Positions 46,931 through 58,788 of a stretch of DNA of 64,000 nucleotides are shown one piece after another (position 1 is the stretch's first letter; every line of letters starts with the position of its first letter). Origin of the DNA: Otis tarda (Eukaryota > Chordata > Aves > Otidiformes > Otididae); assembly GCA_026413225.1 (NCBI GenBank), contig CM048560.1, forward strand, positions 16,915,501 through 16,979,500, written 5' to 3'. Below the pieces are notes generated by a model. The model was not told the DNA's origin. It searched no databases and was given only the letters and a program-made list of their open reading frames with translations. The translations under genes were made by a program, and so were the position numbers.

Positions 46931-49900
46931 CTTATCTTTTCCTACAGGAAAAAAATAAAAACCTACTTAGAATATAGATTAAAAGTCAACCAAACTTAAC
47001 AAACTTCTTCATAGAGCTCCTTTACAGGAAAGACTGGAAGCTTTCACATGCGCCATAGCACAGACCTGCTGGAACCCCATCAGCATCCCACAAGCAGCAG
47101 CGGGCACACGCCAGAAATAGCAATTACTATAACTTGGGTCACAGTGGAACACAGAAGTGAGGGTAGCAGAACTCATTTCAGGCTTTGCTTTGTTTTTGGC
47201 ATGATTTCCAACTGCTCACTGGAATTGGTTCGAATAGAGAGAGGGTATCAGCTTCACTATCACACGGCCGTAGAGGAAAAAGAATCTTAGCAGAGCAACT
47301 TATTAGTAATTGCCAAATTATCAATGAAATGCTTTATTTCCTTGTATGCAAATATTTATGAGCAAGTATACTTATTTCTTTTTAGATTTACAACTTACTT
47401 TTAATTTGCACTCCTTGGAGGCCAGCTCTAGCTATTATCTAATCTCGCAGGAAAGTGCCACTGGAGGTGTGTGGGACTTTGGCTGGGCTGTTTGCCCTGT
47501 GGCCCCCACACTGCGCGAGTCAGGGCTGCGTAGGCACCCTAAACAAAGACAGAACTGGGCTTGTCATTGCTTGTCATTGCTCATTGTCCTTTCACTGTCA
47601 GTCAGCAGCCCACCGGTGTCCATTTGTCCATGTGCCCATTGGCTCCCATGGCCTTCCAAAAAAAAAAAAAAAAGAGCCAGACAAGACATATAACTAACAA
47701 CACAAACATACGTATTCATTGCCAATATTTTTCAACCCTTCTGTATAGATACTTATGTATCAGAAAGGCCACAAACCCAGTTCTCTCACAATAAACTTTG
47801 TATTTCAGCAGATTTTATGCACAGGCCCCCTCTTACACACAGAGAGTAGCTGAAATAGCAACGCGCCATTCACAGCAAGGGTTTATTCACACTGTTTTCC
47901 TAGAAAGTTTGGCCAGTGCATATACATTTGAAACACTTTTTAGATAGAAGCAGCATGTGTGAGAAGCTGTGAGGTTCCAAGATTAAATACGTGAAGATTA
48001 ATAACACTTGCAGCACACAGCAGCAGTCAGACAACTTATCTCAGAGTCTAAAGGCGTGTTTATACACATGCCCCTTTAAAAGAAAAGTCACCATTAACTC
48101 ACCACACACTATGTAAAATACTACGACTGAAGACAAGAATGCTGAACAAGAGAGATGTGAAAAAGCATGTCATCTTCTAGGGAAAAAATAAATGAGTGAT
48201 TTTTTTTCATACAGCTCAAGTGGCTGAGGACTTGTAAGGCCACAGATCTTGGTCTCTAGTACCCCTTGTGACTATGGTTTGTACAGACAAATTTATCAGC
48301 TTGCTACAGAAAGAAAAAGAGAAGCCTGGAGAGGAGAGCCCCAGATGGGAAGGGGCCTACTCCAGGCATCCCCATGAAGGGCACTCTTCAGAAACAGAAA
48401 CACATCCTTGCCACAGGAGCAGAAGAAAATGCACAGCAGGCTGCCGCGTCCACTCTGATGTCTGGCCTTCTCTCTCTGTACGGTTAGTGGGACATGGTAC
48501 AGTAGTGGGATATTAGTTACTGCTTTTGTAGGGAAATGGGTAGAACAGGGCATGCCTCTTCCATGCTGCAGTAAGGCTTAGAAGACTTTAGGATGTGGGC
48601 TTCCTACACAGGAACTGATCACAGAGGTAGGAGGCTGCTCCTGTTCCTGTGTCTCCATCCTCAAAACTGCTGTGAATTTAAAAGTAAGAAAAAAAAAGAG
48701 GGGAAAAAGAAAAGGTTGAGGGTATATTTAGTTCCACTTGCAGGCCACTTTCTGAGCCTTTGCTCTTGGGCTTTACTGAACTTTTCAGTGTGACTCTGAG
48801 CAACATTTTTTCCTCATTTTTAATTTATTGCTTTTATTGTTATTTAAAGCTCAAGTTTCCATGCTGTCTTGAGTCAGACTGCAGAGGTGTACAGCAAACA
48901 CTAACTGTTACCAGATTTGTAACAGAATCACCAAAATGTCAACATAACCTAACATTTCGGATATTTTTTCCTATGTTTCCAAAGGAGTTCATTCCAGGAG
49001 CAATTTCCATGTGGCCCAATACATCCTGCCATGAGAGTGCTCAGCACTTTTTTCCTTCAATTGTGTTATGTTGGTAAGTATTACTGAAGGAGCTGGTCTG
49101 CAGAAGGGAAAATTGCCATCTGATTTTGCTCAATTTATGCTATAGTGTGTACACCGTGGCACACAGTCAAACTTTAATGTAACAGTGTATTTCCAAGTTA
49201 TTGACATTTTATAGGGGAATCACTACATAGTTTTGTGAAAACAACAAATATATGCAGAATCCTTTAAAATGTGTAAGAGAAGAAAATAGCTACAGCCCCT
49301 TTCTCACACTGCGTGTGTGCTACTACCCACGCGCTTCAAGGATGTCAGAAATTTCAGCACGCACTTTACCATTCAAGGCTCATAAAACCTGCATATGCTG
49401 CACACATTTCTGGATCAGATTTGTGCATGCAGTGTGTGTTTAGTACAATCTGAAAATTTAATGCTGAAAATAATGCTTCTCTGTGCCTTCCATTTGTTGT
49501 GCTTCGAATTAATCTGCACTGAGCAGCCTCGCATCCAAACATTCTGGTTTCTATGAAACATCTGATGATTACACACTCTGTTAGTTCAGTAATTGTGCTG
49601 TTAAACCTGCTTTGGAGCCTTGATCTGGAGACAGAGGGTAGGTTATTCACTGCAAAAGGTGGGTGCTGTGCCACCCACCGCCACACTCCCACACGTCTCA
49701 GCAGCCAGGGCAGCAGCTCCCAGGGTGTCAGGGAGACGAGCAGCTTGGCACTGATGGAGGTCTCACATTCCCCCAGCTCTGCCCTGGGAAGCTTCACTCC
49801 AAGGTCTGAAAAATGACTTCTGCCCTGGTAACTCTGCCTTCTCTGCTCCACAGTGCAGCTGTGCCTTACCAGGACACAGCTGCTTCTGCTGAGCCCAAAG

Positions 49901-51716
49901 CAGCTCATCCAGAAAACAATAGAAAGCATCTGCTCAGTATCAGCTTTTGCTTCCTCATCCTCCTCCTTTTCCTACATCGCTCTTGTAACTCTGGGTCTCA
50001 AGTCCTGGCACAAATGCAGAGATGTCCTCTGCAGCTTGAGCACATTCATCATTGTGAGGATTGCAGCACCTGTCAATATTTCCTCCAAGAACCAATACTT
50101 GAGAGCACTTTGAAACCAGTGCTGGCTGCCTCTCAAAAATCCCAGTGAAATGTGTACTTCACTCAGCTCTGTGCTCTGGGGTCACGCACCTCCTGCACAC
50201 CTGGTTCCAGCCAGCCTCATTGTCAATGGTCCCAACCCAGGAGCACCTTAGGTGCAGATGACCTCATCTAACCACAATTATAAATCTTAATATAGCTGCA
50301 CAATATGGGCTTTCTGCACAGGTGCACAACCTCCCCTTTTTGAAGGCTTTTAAAAATCTCATCCTTTCATCCAGTTTATGTGCAGCCACAGAAACAGCTG
50401 AATCAGCTCTCCTGAAAAGACCTCCTGAGGAAGGGCAGACGTGAGCACTGGGGGGTGATGAGGGCTTCAAAGGCAGTTCTTCTCACCTATTTTTTGCTAC
50501 CAAGGGACATATAATCTCAATTCCCACCAGGTTAAGGGATTCACCCCCTTAACTGCTAAGACTCACCCACACAAAGCCCACAAGTGTATTAGACAGCTGT
50601 GGGAGGAAACCATGAAGATTTGTATTTTTCCCTTCTAAGTGGCTTATGTTAAGCATTCTGGGACAGAAAGGTCAAATCAGGATTCAAACAAAAAAAAAGA
50701 TATGCATACATTCCCTCTTCCTGTTGACATTTACCACCCTGCCCAGTCACCTCCAGCCGTGAGCACTGATGAACTGGCTTTGTTATGGGCTCTGACCCAG
50801 CTCTTCCCTGTGGCTGTCTCTCTTCCTTTTTCTCTCCCCTTTCCCAGTGATGGTTCCAGCAACTACAGGTGAGCTAGCAGAGAGCTACAGTGTGACAGAT
50901 ATGTGCTTACGTATTTTTCCATGAGATGCAAAACTCAAATGCAAACATATACGTCTAGCATAACATTAGGCCCAGACACCCATGGCCAGCTTCAGAGCAC
51001 CAGGATTAGTGCTCCCTAAAGCAATTGGCCTGCCTTGCCTCCTGCTGCACTCCTGCACACAAAATACCAGGGTTTGGAAATGGATACATGGTGGGTAAAG
51101 CCTGAAAATGGCCCTCAGCGCTGCCCAGCTCACAGCCACGTGCGAAGGCCAGCTCCAGCTCCACGTGGTTCAGAGACCCTGTGTGAGACGGCTGCCCCAG
51201 TAACAGACACAGGCTAGACCGGCTCTAGCTTTCTCTTTGTATTATGTATAAGAAATTTGTCCTGTGCTTTGCTTGTTCAGTGGAATTCGGATGTGGAGTC
51301 AAAGATTGCTCCACAACTGCCTCAGAAAAGCGTGATTCATCAGATGGCATTTGCAAGGGGCCATCCCAGTGCCTGTCACCTGAAAAACCCCCAGTTACGC
51401 CAGCAAAACTCTCTGGTGACAGTGCTTGTACAGGTGGGGGTCCCACTCAAGTGGGCTTTCCTAGAAGACCCTCATACACTTACATTGTCTTTCCAGTGTA
51501 TGACTGCAAACAATTTTAATTTACTCTTCTAGAACAGGCTTTTAGTACTACAGGAAAAAAAATTGGTTTCCATGTTATTTCTGGAAGCTCGTATCATTTT
51601 TTTCCACTTTCTCCTTTCCTCTGGGCAACACCTCCCCTTTGCATAATTGCATTAAGATGTATAAACTCTCCAAGATATATACCGAGGGAAGGAGAGCAAA
51701 AGCAGCAATCAGAGGG

Positions 51717-51747
51717 AAAACAAACAAACAAACAAACAAAAAACCAC
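51717..51747. repeat. (AAAC)n microsatellite
   Basis: Four to five AAAC units running into an A-rich tail. Confidence 0.8.
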
Positions 51748-54700
51748 AAAAAAACCCCCAACAACAAAATACCACTTTCTACTTTCCATCCAAGTTAAAC
51801 AATGAAATTGCAAAATATCTTGGCACCAGAAGCATGGAGAATCAGAGCCATCAACTAGCAAGTGAAGGTGGAGTTCCTGTGTGTGTAGTCAGGGCCATGC
51901 CAGCAACATTAGGAAAGGTATTTTTTACAGACACTTGAAGAAGAGAGTCTCTACATCCCTTGCTGACATCTGTGCCACTACTAGTCAGACCAGCTGAATG
52001 AGAGGCAGCACTGGAACATCACCCTGCACTGTGATCGCACCCTCCCTTGGCATATACGTTTACCTCAAGTAAAAAGGTCAGAGATCCTCACATATTTATT
52101 TAAAACACAGAAACCAGACTGCTGTTAGATGTGGGACAGGGTCGCCTAGGATGTCAGCTGTAGGATGTGGGGTTTTCAGTCAGAGCTTTGTGTCTTCTCA
52201 GATTATGTTCACCCAAGGATCTGGGTGAGGGTAAGGAAAAAGAAAATTAAAGTTGTTTACAAAGTCCTATAGCCCTGTCAGGCCTGATTCCTTCTCCAAA
52301 TTAAAGAAGTTTGTAAACTGACCACAACCACCAAGGTAATGTCCCAGCTGCCCAGGATCCATCCAGCCTAGCAAAGGCTGTGCCAGAGCAACTGTCTCTC
52401 CACAGACCTTCCCCATTTCCCTCCTAAAGACGACCCACAAGCTGTCCATTTAAAGCCACTTCCCAGATGCTCCACCTCACAAGAAAAGCAAAGCTATATA
52501 TCAGCAACCATGGATACAGCTTTGTCAATACTAGCTCTCAGATTAAATCGATACTCTCACCATCTAACTGATGCATAGGAAATGAAAATGAATTGATGGT
52601 CTTGGATCTTTTCCCAGCAGGCTAATGTCCACTTCTCAACGCCACGAGAACGAACATCACTGGCTGGCTCTCCTCTTGAGGCTTCAGCAAAATGCACAGA
52701 GCAGATACAAGGAGCGAGCCGCCTTCTCAGCCTTACGCCTGCTCCCTGCCCGGTTCTGGATCCAGGCACTGGGGCAGGGCTGACCGGCCAGGCCCTCACT
52801 GCTGTTTCCCAGGCTGAACCAGATCAGCAAAAACAAGGACAACATAAAGCTTGAAAATTTCTCAGCCATGAATTTCTGTGCCTGTTAGTCATGTCCTTGT
52901 AAACGTTTATCCCAAATGGCATTTGAAGATCCACATTCTGTACTGTATTTGTATTTGCTCTTGGCATGCCTCGGACAGTGAAAACAGAGCAGTTTCACTT
53001 GCAGGAGTTTGAAGCCGTGGTGTTTGCCCAGTAAACATCCCATACACAGAGACTTTCATTGCTAAAGAGAACTGCATCAAAGTGAAAATATCGCCGGTAC
53101 TTCTCTAGATCTTAGAGCTTGTACAAGGATATTCTTACAGCAGTTGAAGGGCTGGATTGTGCAACCCTTGCAGCACTGAGCGCTTACCTGCACAACCAGC
53201 CCATTGTGAAGGTCTGGCACAGAAATGTTCCCCACAAGTCTGTGGTTTCAATAAACCAGCAAATTAGTTAATGAGAGACGGCAGCATCTCCAAAATGGCC
53301 AAGTTCTCAGCCCTGAATTTTAGACAGTGCCTTTCTCTGATAAAGTTAGCATAAATGTACAGTAAAATCCTTTCAGGAAGAAAATGGTCCCCACATAATG
53401 ACAGGGTGCTGCGGTAGAATGATTCCTCCAAAAGAATGGAAGTTTTGCATCAGATTTTATTAGGGAGGAAGGATTTAGCCAGACTTTTTACTGTTTCAAA
53501 TTGGAGCAAAAAAGAAGAAAAAGCGTTCACCCGAGTGATTCATTTCAGCAGCTCCAGGACAGCCTGTAGTTTCTTACAGGGAAATAATTGGGATTCAGGA
53601 ACATATAAAAGACCACTCCAAATGCCATATGTCTTTTAATCCAACAATAATGTTGTAGGCCACTGTCAGCCTGACTGTGCCAAAGAAATTTCTGCCAGAA
53701 AAAAAAAACTCAAAAACCAAACAAAACCCAAGCCTCAGGGAAGAGAAAATAAAGACTGCAGAGATTGTTGTCAAACTTTTAGCAGGTTGAAATCAGAGCT
53801 GCTGTGCACAATGGCTCAAGTGTGCCATTCTCAAAAGGGGCATCTGGAAAAAACAAGCTGTGAATGTTTTCAACGTGAAGGCAAAGGAATTGAGAATAAA
53901 CATTTTGGGAACAGAAAAATTCCATTAAGAGGAGTCAGGGCAGAAACAGTTCACCTCTACCCCAGCTAGTGATCAAGCTCTGAGAAGCATCCCAGGTTTT
54001 TTGGAGGATGATTTCACTGCAGCTCATTTAACCCTTCCCTTTATATGACAAAGCTTTGGATGCTGAGGGGTGGAGAGGCAGAACAGCCCTGCTAACAGTC
54101 AGCACATTGAACTGCAGGATCTCTTTGCTTTTTGTGATGTGTTAGGACCACTTCCAAACTCCTCATAATAGTCACATTGATCTCACAAGCTGTGCCTGAC
54201 TTCAACTCTGCAATGTTAGAAACAGGAGATGTCCACCAGCCCAGCCTTTGACAGCCACTTAGCCGCTGCCTTTGTGTGAGAACTCATAAAGGAAACAAGA
54301 GCTGCACCTCCCAACGTGGCGACTGCTCCGGGAGAGAGTGAGCCACTCCGCTCTGCTCAGGCTGGAAACACCTTGGTATTTAAAAGTCAGCTCCAAATGC
54401 TCAGCTCGCTCTGCCGCAAAATGCAGCACACCCCCAGCAGCCCCCAGCATGCAGGCAAGGTGGAGGAGCCCCATCTGCGTCCTTTGAGCACAGTGTTCTC
54501 TCTGGAGACATAAAAAATCAGCAAAAGCCAAACACCAACCTTTTGTCCCTTCCTCTCCTCTGGGTGTCTGTGGCACAAATCAGGGAGGATGGGGGTATCT
54601 GCCAGTCCCTCACACCCCTGTGTGAGCACAGGCAGGACTCAGGGATCCTCTGCCAGCAGTGCGTGAAGCTCCTTCCCTTCTCCTGTACAGGAGCCCGTGG

Positions 54701-55760
54701 CATGGCCAGCCTCTGAAGGCTGTGCAAGCTCAGACCACTCAGGCAGTAGCAAACGAGAGGACATCTTGCACGGGGCAGGAAGGAGAGGGGCTGCAGCCAG
54801 CGAGGAGCCCCTCAAACAGGGCAAAAGCGAGCAGCTGGGGCATGTACCATGGTCTGGGCCTGTTTGTGTGACGCAACCAAAAAAGTATCAATCAAAGGCT
54901 ATAGCTTACACCAAGGAGTCTTCCCTTCAAGCAGATGGTGCCTCTGTGCCTGGACAACACCACAGGCTGGTCTGGAAAAAGCAAAAAGGGTATGTGCTGC
55001 AGAGGATGGACAAAAGCAAGGCAGAGAAAGACAGAAATTAGGTTTTCTACCACAGAAAGCTATCCCAAGCTGCCTGTAATAAAGCTGTCACGATGGAGGA
55101 ATGGAAGCTGTGCCTGTGGCTAGCAGCCGCGCTGCCGCGCTCTGGGCCGTGAGCAGATGCTGTGATTGCAGTGCATCCCGAGGGGAGGAAGGAGGCTTCC
55201 ACAGCACACAGCGGCTGTTGGCTCTGCACCAGGGCATTTTGTCAGAGAGCCTCCTGTCCTGACAGCAGCCAAAGGAGGTGCTGCAGACAATAAGAAAATC
55301 AGGGCCAAAGCCAGGGCCATGCCACGGCAGAGGTGGTTTCCATGCGTTCGCTAATTCTCCCTGGAGTTCTCTCCCATGAACTTCCTTTGCATCCTCTTGA
55401 TGACGAACTCTCAGAGCATCCCCACTATGCCACAGCAAGGAGTTTCACAGCTGCAAACCTCCAAAACAGGACCACACCAAAATACTTTTGTACTAAATGA
55501 GTGTTTAGGGTTGTTTTTCTTTCCCAAGATGTGTAATTCACAGCTACTGACAGGAACAGAGCCAGCCCTGCAGGCACTAGGGCTGCTGAGGGTCAACAGC
55601 CTTGGGGCTCAGGGCATTTTTACCCCAAGTCCTCGTAAACCTGCCCAGCTCTGCTGCACATCCCAGCACAGGGAATCCATCCCGGCTGCCCTGGCCCGCT
55701 CCACTCGTACACCAAGGAGCAGTAGCTCACACCAAGGCCTGTTAGCTGCTGAGCACTGGA

Positions 55761-55795
55761 AGATCATGCTGGCATTTTCTTAGGTCTAAAATACC
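55761..55795 (+). repeat. 35-bp exact direct repeat, copy 1
   Basis: Starts AGATCATGCTGGCATTTTCT and ends GTCTAAAATACC. An identical 35-mer lies at 57023-57057, with no homology I see beyond its ends. Confidence 0.9.
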
Positions 55796-57022
55796 GTGGC
55801 CAGCAGGATAACAAGTGGAGAACCAGTGTCTACACACTTTTTTCCACATCGCATAGGACTGCCATAGTTTTATAACACGCAGCACCTAAGTTCAGTCTGC
55901 ATCTGTTTGCTTGTCCTTTAAGCTTCTTTGCACACTTAAGTCTTGCACAGAGCTAATCACACTGCCAACATTTTGCTAACAATAGCAGCAGCCCTTTAGG
56001 CTTTCAGGAGCACTGACTGCAGCCTCACAAAACTGCAGCGATGCTCCATCTCTGAGGTCTCCTCCAAGCCCTTTCTCAGTTTGGTGAGGAGAGAGCAGCA
56101 GATTATAAAGCTAAAACGCTCATTTTGGGACCGTCTGAGTCCCACACAGGCTGTTCACGGGTGTTTCACACACCATGCCGTCTGCTGCCAAGCTCCTCTA
56201 GGGAAGTCAGCAATTAACAACCCTGTAATGAATGTTGAAAGCATTTAATTAAACAAAAATATTCAGAGTTAAAGATGTTGCTAAGGCTGATCAATACAAG
56301 CACAAAGTACCACAGGCAAAAGGACCTTGTCTACCTGGGACAGTAACATGGAATGTCTTCCTCTGAAGATGCACGTACCTTTCACTCGGTGTAATTCTTT
56401 TGTGGGGTAACTCTTGCAGAGACACTCCGTCTGGGAGCGTACCTGCTCCGCTGGGGAAGAGGCAGCCAAGCTTAGCTGGACTGCCTGGCAGGGAGGAGGA
56501 AGGCAGCTTTCAAACCATGGTCCAGCACTGCTGTTTACATTATCGTTCTGCAGTCTTTTAATTACTTCAGAAAAAAATGATTTAATTAAGGCCTCTTCGG
56601 TACAGTTCTAGTTTAAAAATGCAGCCTGTCAGCTTTACTGGTCCTAAACCGAGAGAAGAACAGTCGCTCAGAGAGGATGTGCTAAGGCTCCTTACGCAAT
56701 GCCTGTGTGGACTCCTGGAGCGTCTCTGTCTAGCGGAGATGGCACTGGATCACTGCGGTTTCAGACCACCAGCGCCTGGGGAAAACACTCATGCTCTGTG
56801 TGAAGGCTGAAATTTGCAGTGAGAGGGACCCGCACTCAGCCATAAATAGCTTTGAAGGTTTGAGGAACTTTCCCAAGTGTGTGAATTATTCATCCAGACT
56901 AGTGCTGGCTCGCAGGGACAGCGCCGCCTCATGCCTGTTCAACACACTCAATTTTAAAGCCAATTCACTTAACTAGATTTTAGTACAAAGACAGCTAGAA
57001 ACATACCCCATTCTCCTGGGCC

Positions 57023-57057
57023 AGATCATGCTGGCATTTTCTTAGGTCTAAAATACC
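57023..57057 (+). repeat. 35-bp exact direct repeat, copy 2
   Basis: Exact copy of 55761-55795, 1262 bases away in the same orientation. Confidence 0.9.
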
Positions 57058-57606
57058 CATAAACATTGATACTGACAGCGATCAACTGGCAACCCAGCTG
57101 GCCTTTACCTTTTGTTAAACACATTTCCCAATTTTAATAAGTTAAAACTTGAGGTTCTGAGAGGCATCTGTTTTCCAGCTCTATTGTGCGTTACAGCCTT
57201 TCAGACCTCGGTATATCCCTAGAGTCTCCACTTGCCCACCATTTTACATCCATAGGACGCCCTTGCAGCTACACTGTGGGAATAAAACTCTTATGATAGA
57301 CAAGAACCCAGAGGGCTTGGAGACCGACCACCACCTTCAGGTATAGCCCCTGGATCTTGGTGAAGCCAAGCAGCAAACGAGCGCAGCCGAGTCACCCGCC
57401 CCTGAGCAGAGGCACTCTGAGACCCTGCGACACCCTGCCACTCTCCCCTACGCAGCCATCAGACCAAAGCCACCTTGCAAAACTGCCTCTGAATTCCCTT
57501 TCTGCGGAGGACATTGGGAAGTCGGTGTGGCCAGGCTTTCAGTGGAGCCGCCTGCTCAGGAGGGGTAAGCAGGAGGGCTGGGCAACCCAGACACGCAGCG
57601 CAACAC

Positions 57607-57643
57607 TCTCGCTTTGTTCTCGCTTTGTTCAGAGCTTTGTTCT
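57607..57643. repeat. Short tandem repeat, unit about 11-12 bp
   Basis: TCTCGCTTTGT occurs twice in tandem, followed by TCAGAGCTTTGT, a diverged third copy. Confidence 0.6.
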
Positions 57644-58045
57644 GGCTGCATGTCCCTGGGGACAGCAGGTCTATGCTGGGAGGCCTCAGCCCAGGTCCCA
57701 CACCCCATTACAGACACTGCTAATTTTACCAAACTCAATAAACTGAGAGGATTAAGGAGAAAGCAACAGGAGTAACAAAACAAACACACCCAAACAAGAC
57801 AGGAAGAAAGGCTGATGGAAGAGGTTTAACCTAGGGCAGAGATAAAACAAACAAAGGGGTGATGAAGAACCACTCATTGCAGAGGGGGCTGTGACAATAA
57901 TCAGGTGCATCCTTTACAAACAGGGTGAGAAACATGTGACTCCATTTCCAACAAAGATAGGGGAGGCTGTTAGAACACACAACTTCCATTCTCAGTTCTT
58001 TGTAATACAATCGCCCGTTGGCAAAACTGCTTGGCACACTGGAAC

Positions 58046-58190
58046 AATAGAATCACAGAATAGTTTGTGTTGGAAGGGACCTTTAAGGGTCATCTAGTCC
58101 AACCCCCCTGCAAGAAGCAGGGACATCTCCAACCAGATCAGGTTGCTCAGAGCCCCATCAAACCTGGCCTTGAATGTTCCCAGGGATGAA
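58046..58190 (-). mobile_element. CR1 LINE 3' fragment
   Basis: Starts ATAGAATCACAGAATAG, followed by TTGGAAGGGACCTTTAAGG, GTCATCTAGTCCAACCCCC and GGTTGCTCAGAGCCCCATCA, the complement of a CR1 3' end. About 145 bp, 5' truncated. Same subtype as the copy at 27.6 kb, opposite orientation. Confidence 0.93.
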
Positions 58191-58750
58191 CCTATAATGT
58201 TCTGGTTCAGAAACTTCAACAGCAGGAGCTGTGGGGATACCTATGGACATTCCATCTTAAGGATGTTATGGAAACCCTTTCCTCAGAGGGCTGTAGGAAG
58301 AGCTCGGGTCCCCTGGGGTGTGTGAGATCTGGAGGCGGACAGGACCCCACCAGCCTCAGCATCACCTGTTCTGCAGCACTCCTATGCAGCAGCCCTGGCG
58401 CAGGAAGCTGGGAGGGAGCTTCAGCGTCCCTGTGCTGGCAGGGCTCTGCCCCACTGAGGTATCACCTGCCAGCCAGAGAAGAGAGAATCTCTTTATGAGG
58501 GGAAGCTGCATCTCCAAGATTAGACCCCAGCCCTCAATGTGGCCCAGGCTTTCCCTGCAGAGCACTGTCAAGCACGCAGCCAGGGGTCAGCCCTGGGTAC
58601 AGCTGCGCTGGCATAAGCGATAACAGTTCTGCAGGGGTGAGCTTATCATAGATACTTGCATGGGAGCAGGAGAGGAAGGAGAGCACAAAAGCAGCAGCCA
58701 CCAAGAAGGCATCCTAGGCCCTGTCTGAGAGTCAGGGGGACCAGGAGGAA

Positions 58751-58788
58751 AAGAAAAAAAAAAAACAAAAAAAAAAAAAAAAAAAAAG
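58751..58788. repeat. A-rich tract with A12 and A22-type runs
   Basis: Two long A runs interrupted by a single C, in the upstream flank. No retroposed body is recognisable before it. Confidence 0.8.

Noticed and set aside
54259-55438. A cluster of overlapping 60-116 codon frames on both strands
   Set aside because: Mutually overlapping, no splice or start context, no known domains; explained by moderately GC-rich DNA.
57357-57746. A 129-codon plus-strand frame
   Set aside because: Overlapped by open frames on the other strand, contains a local tandem repeat, and shows no family features.
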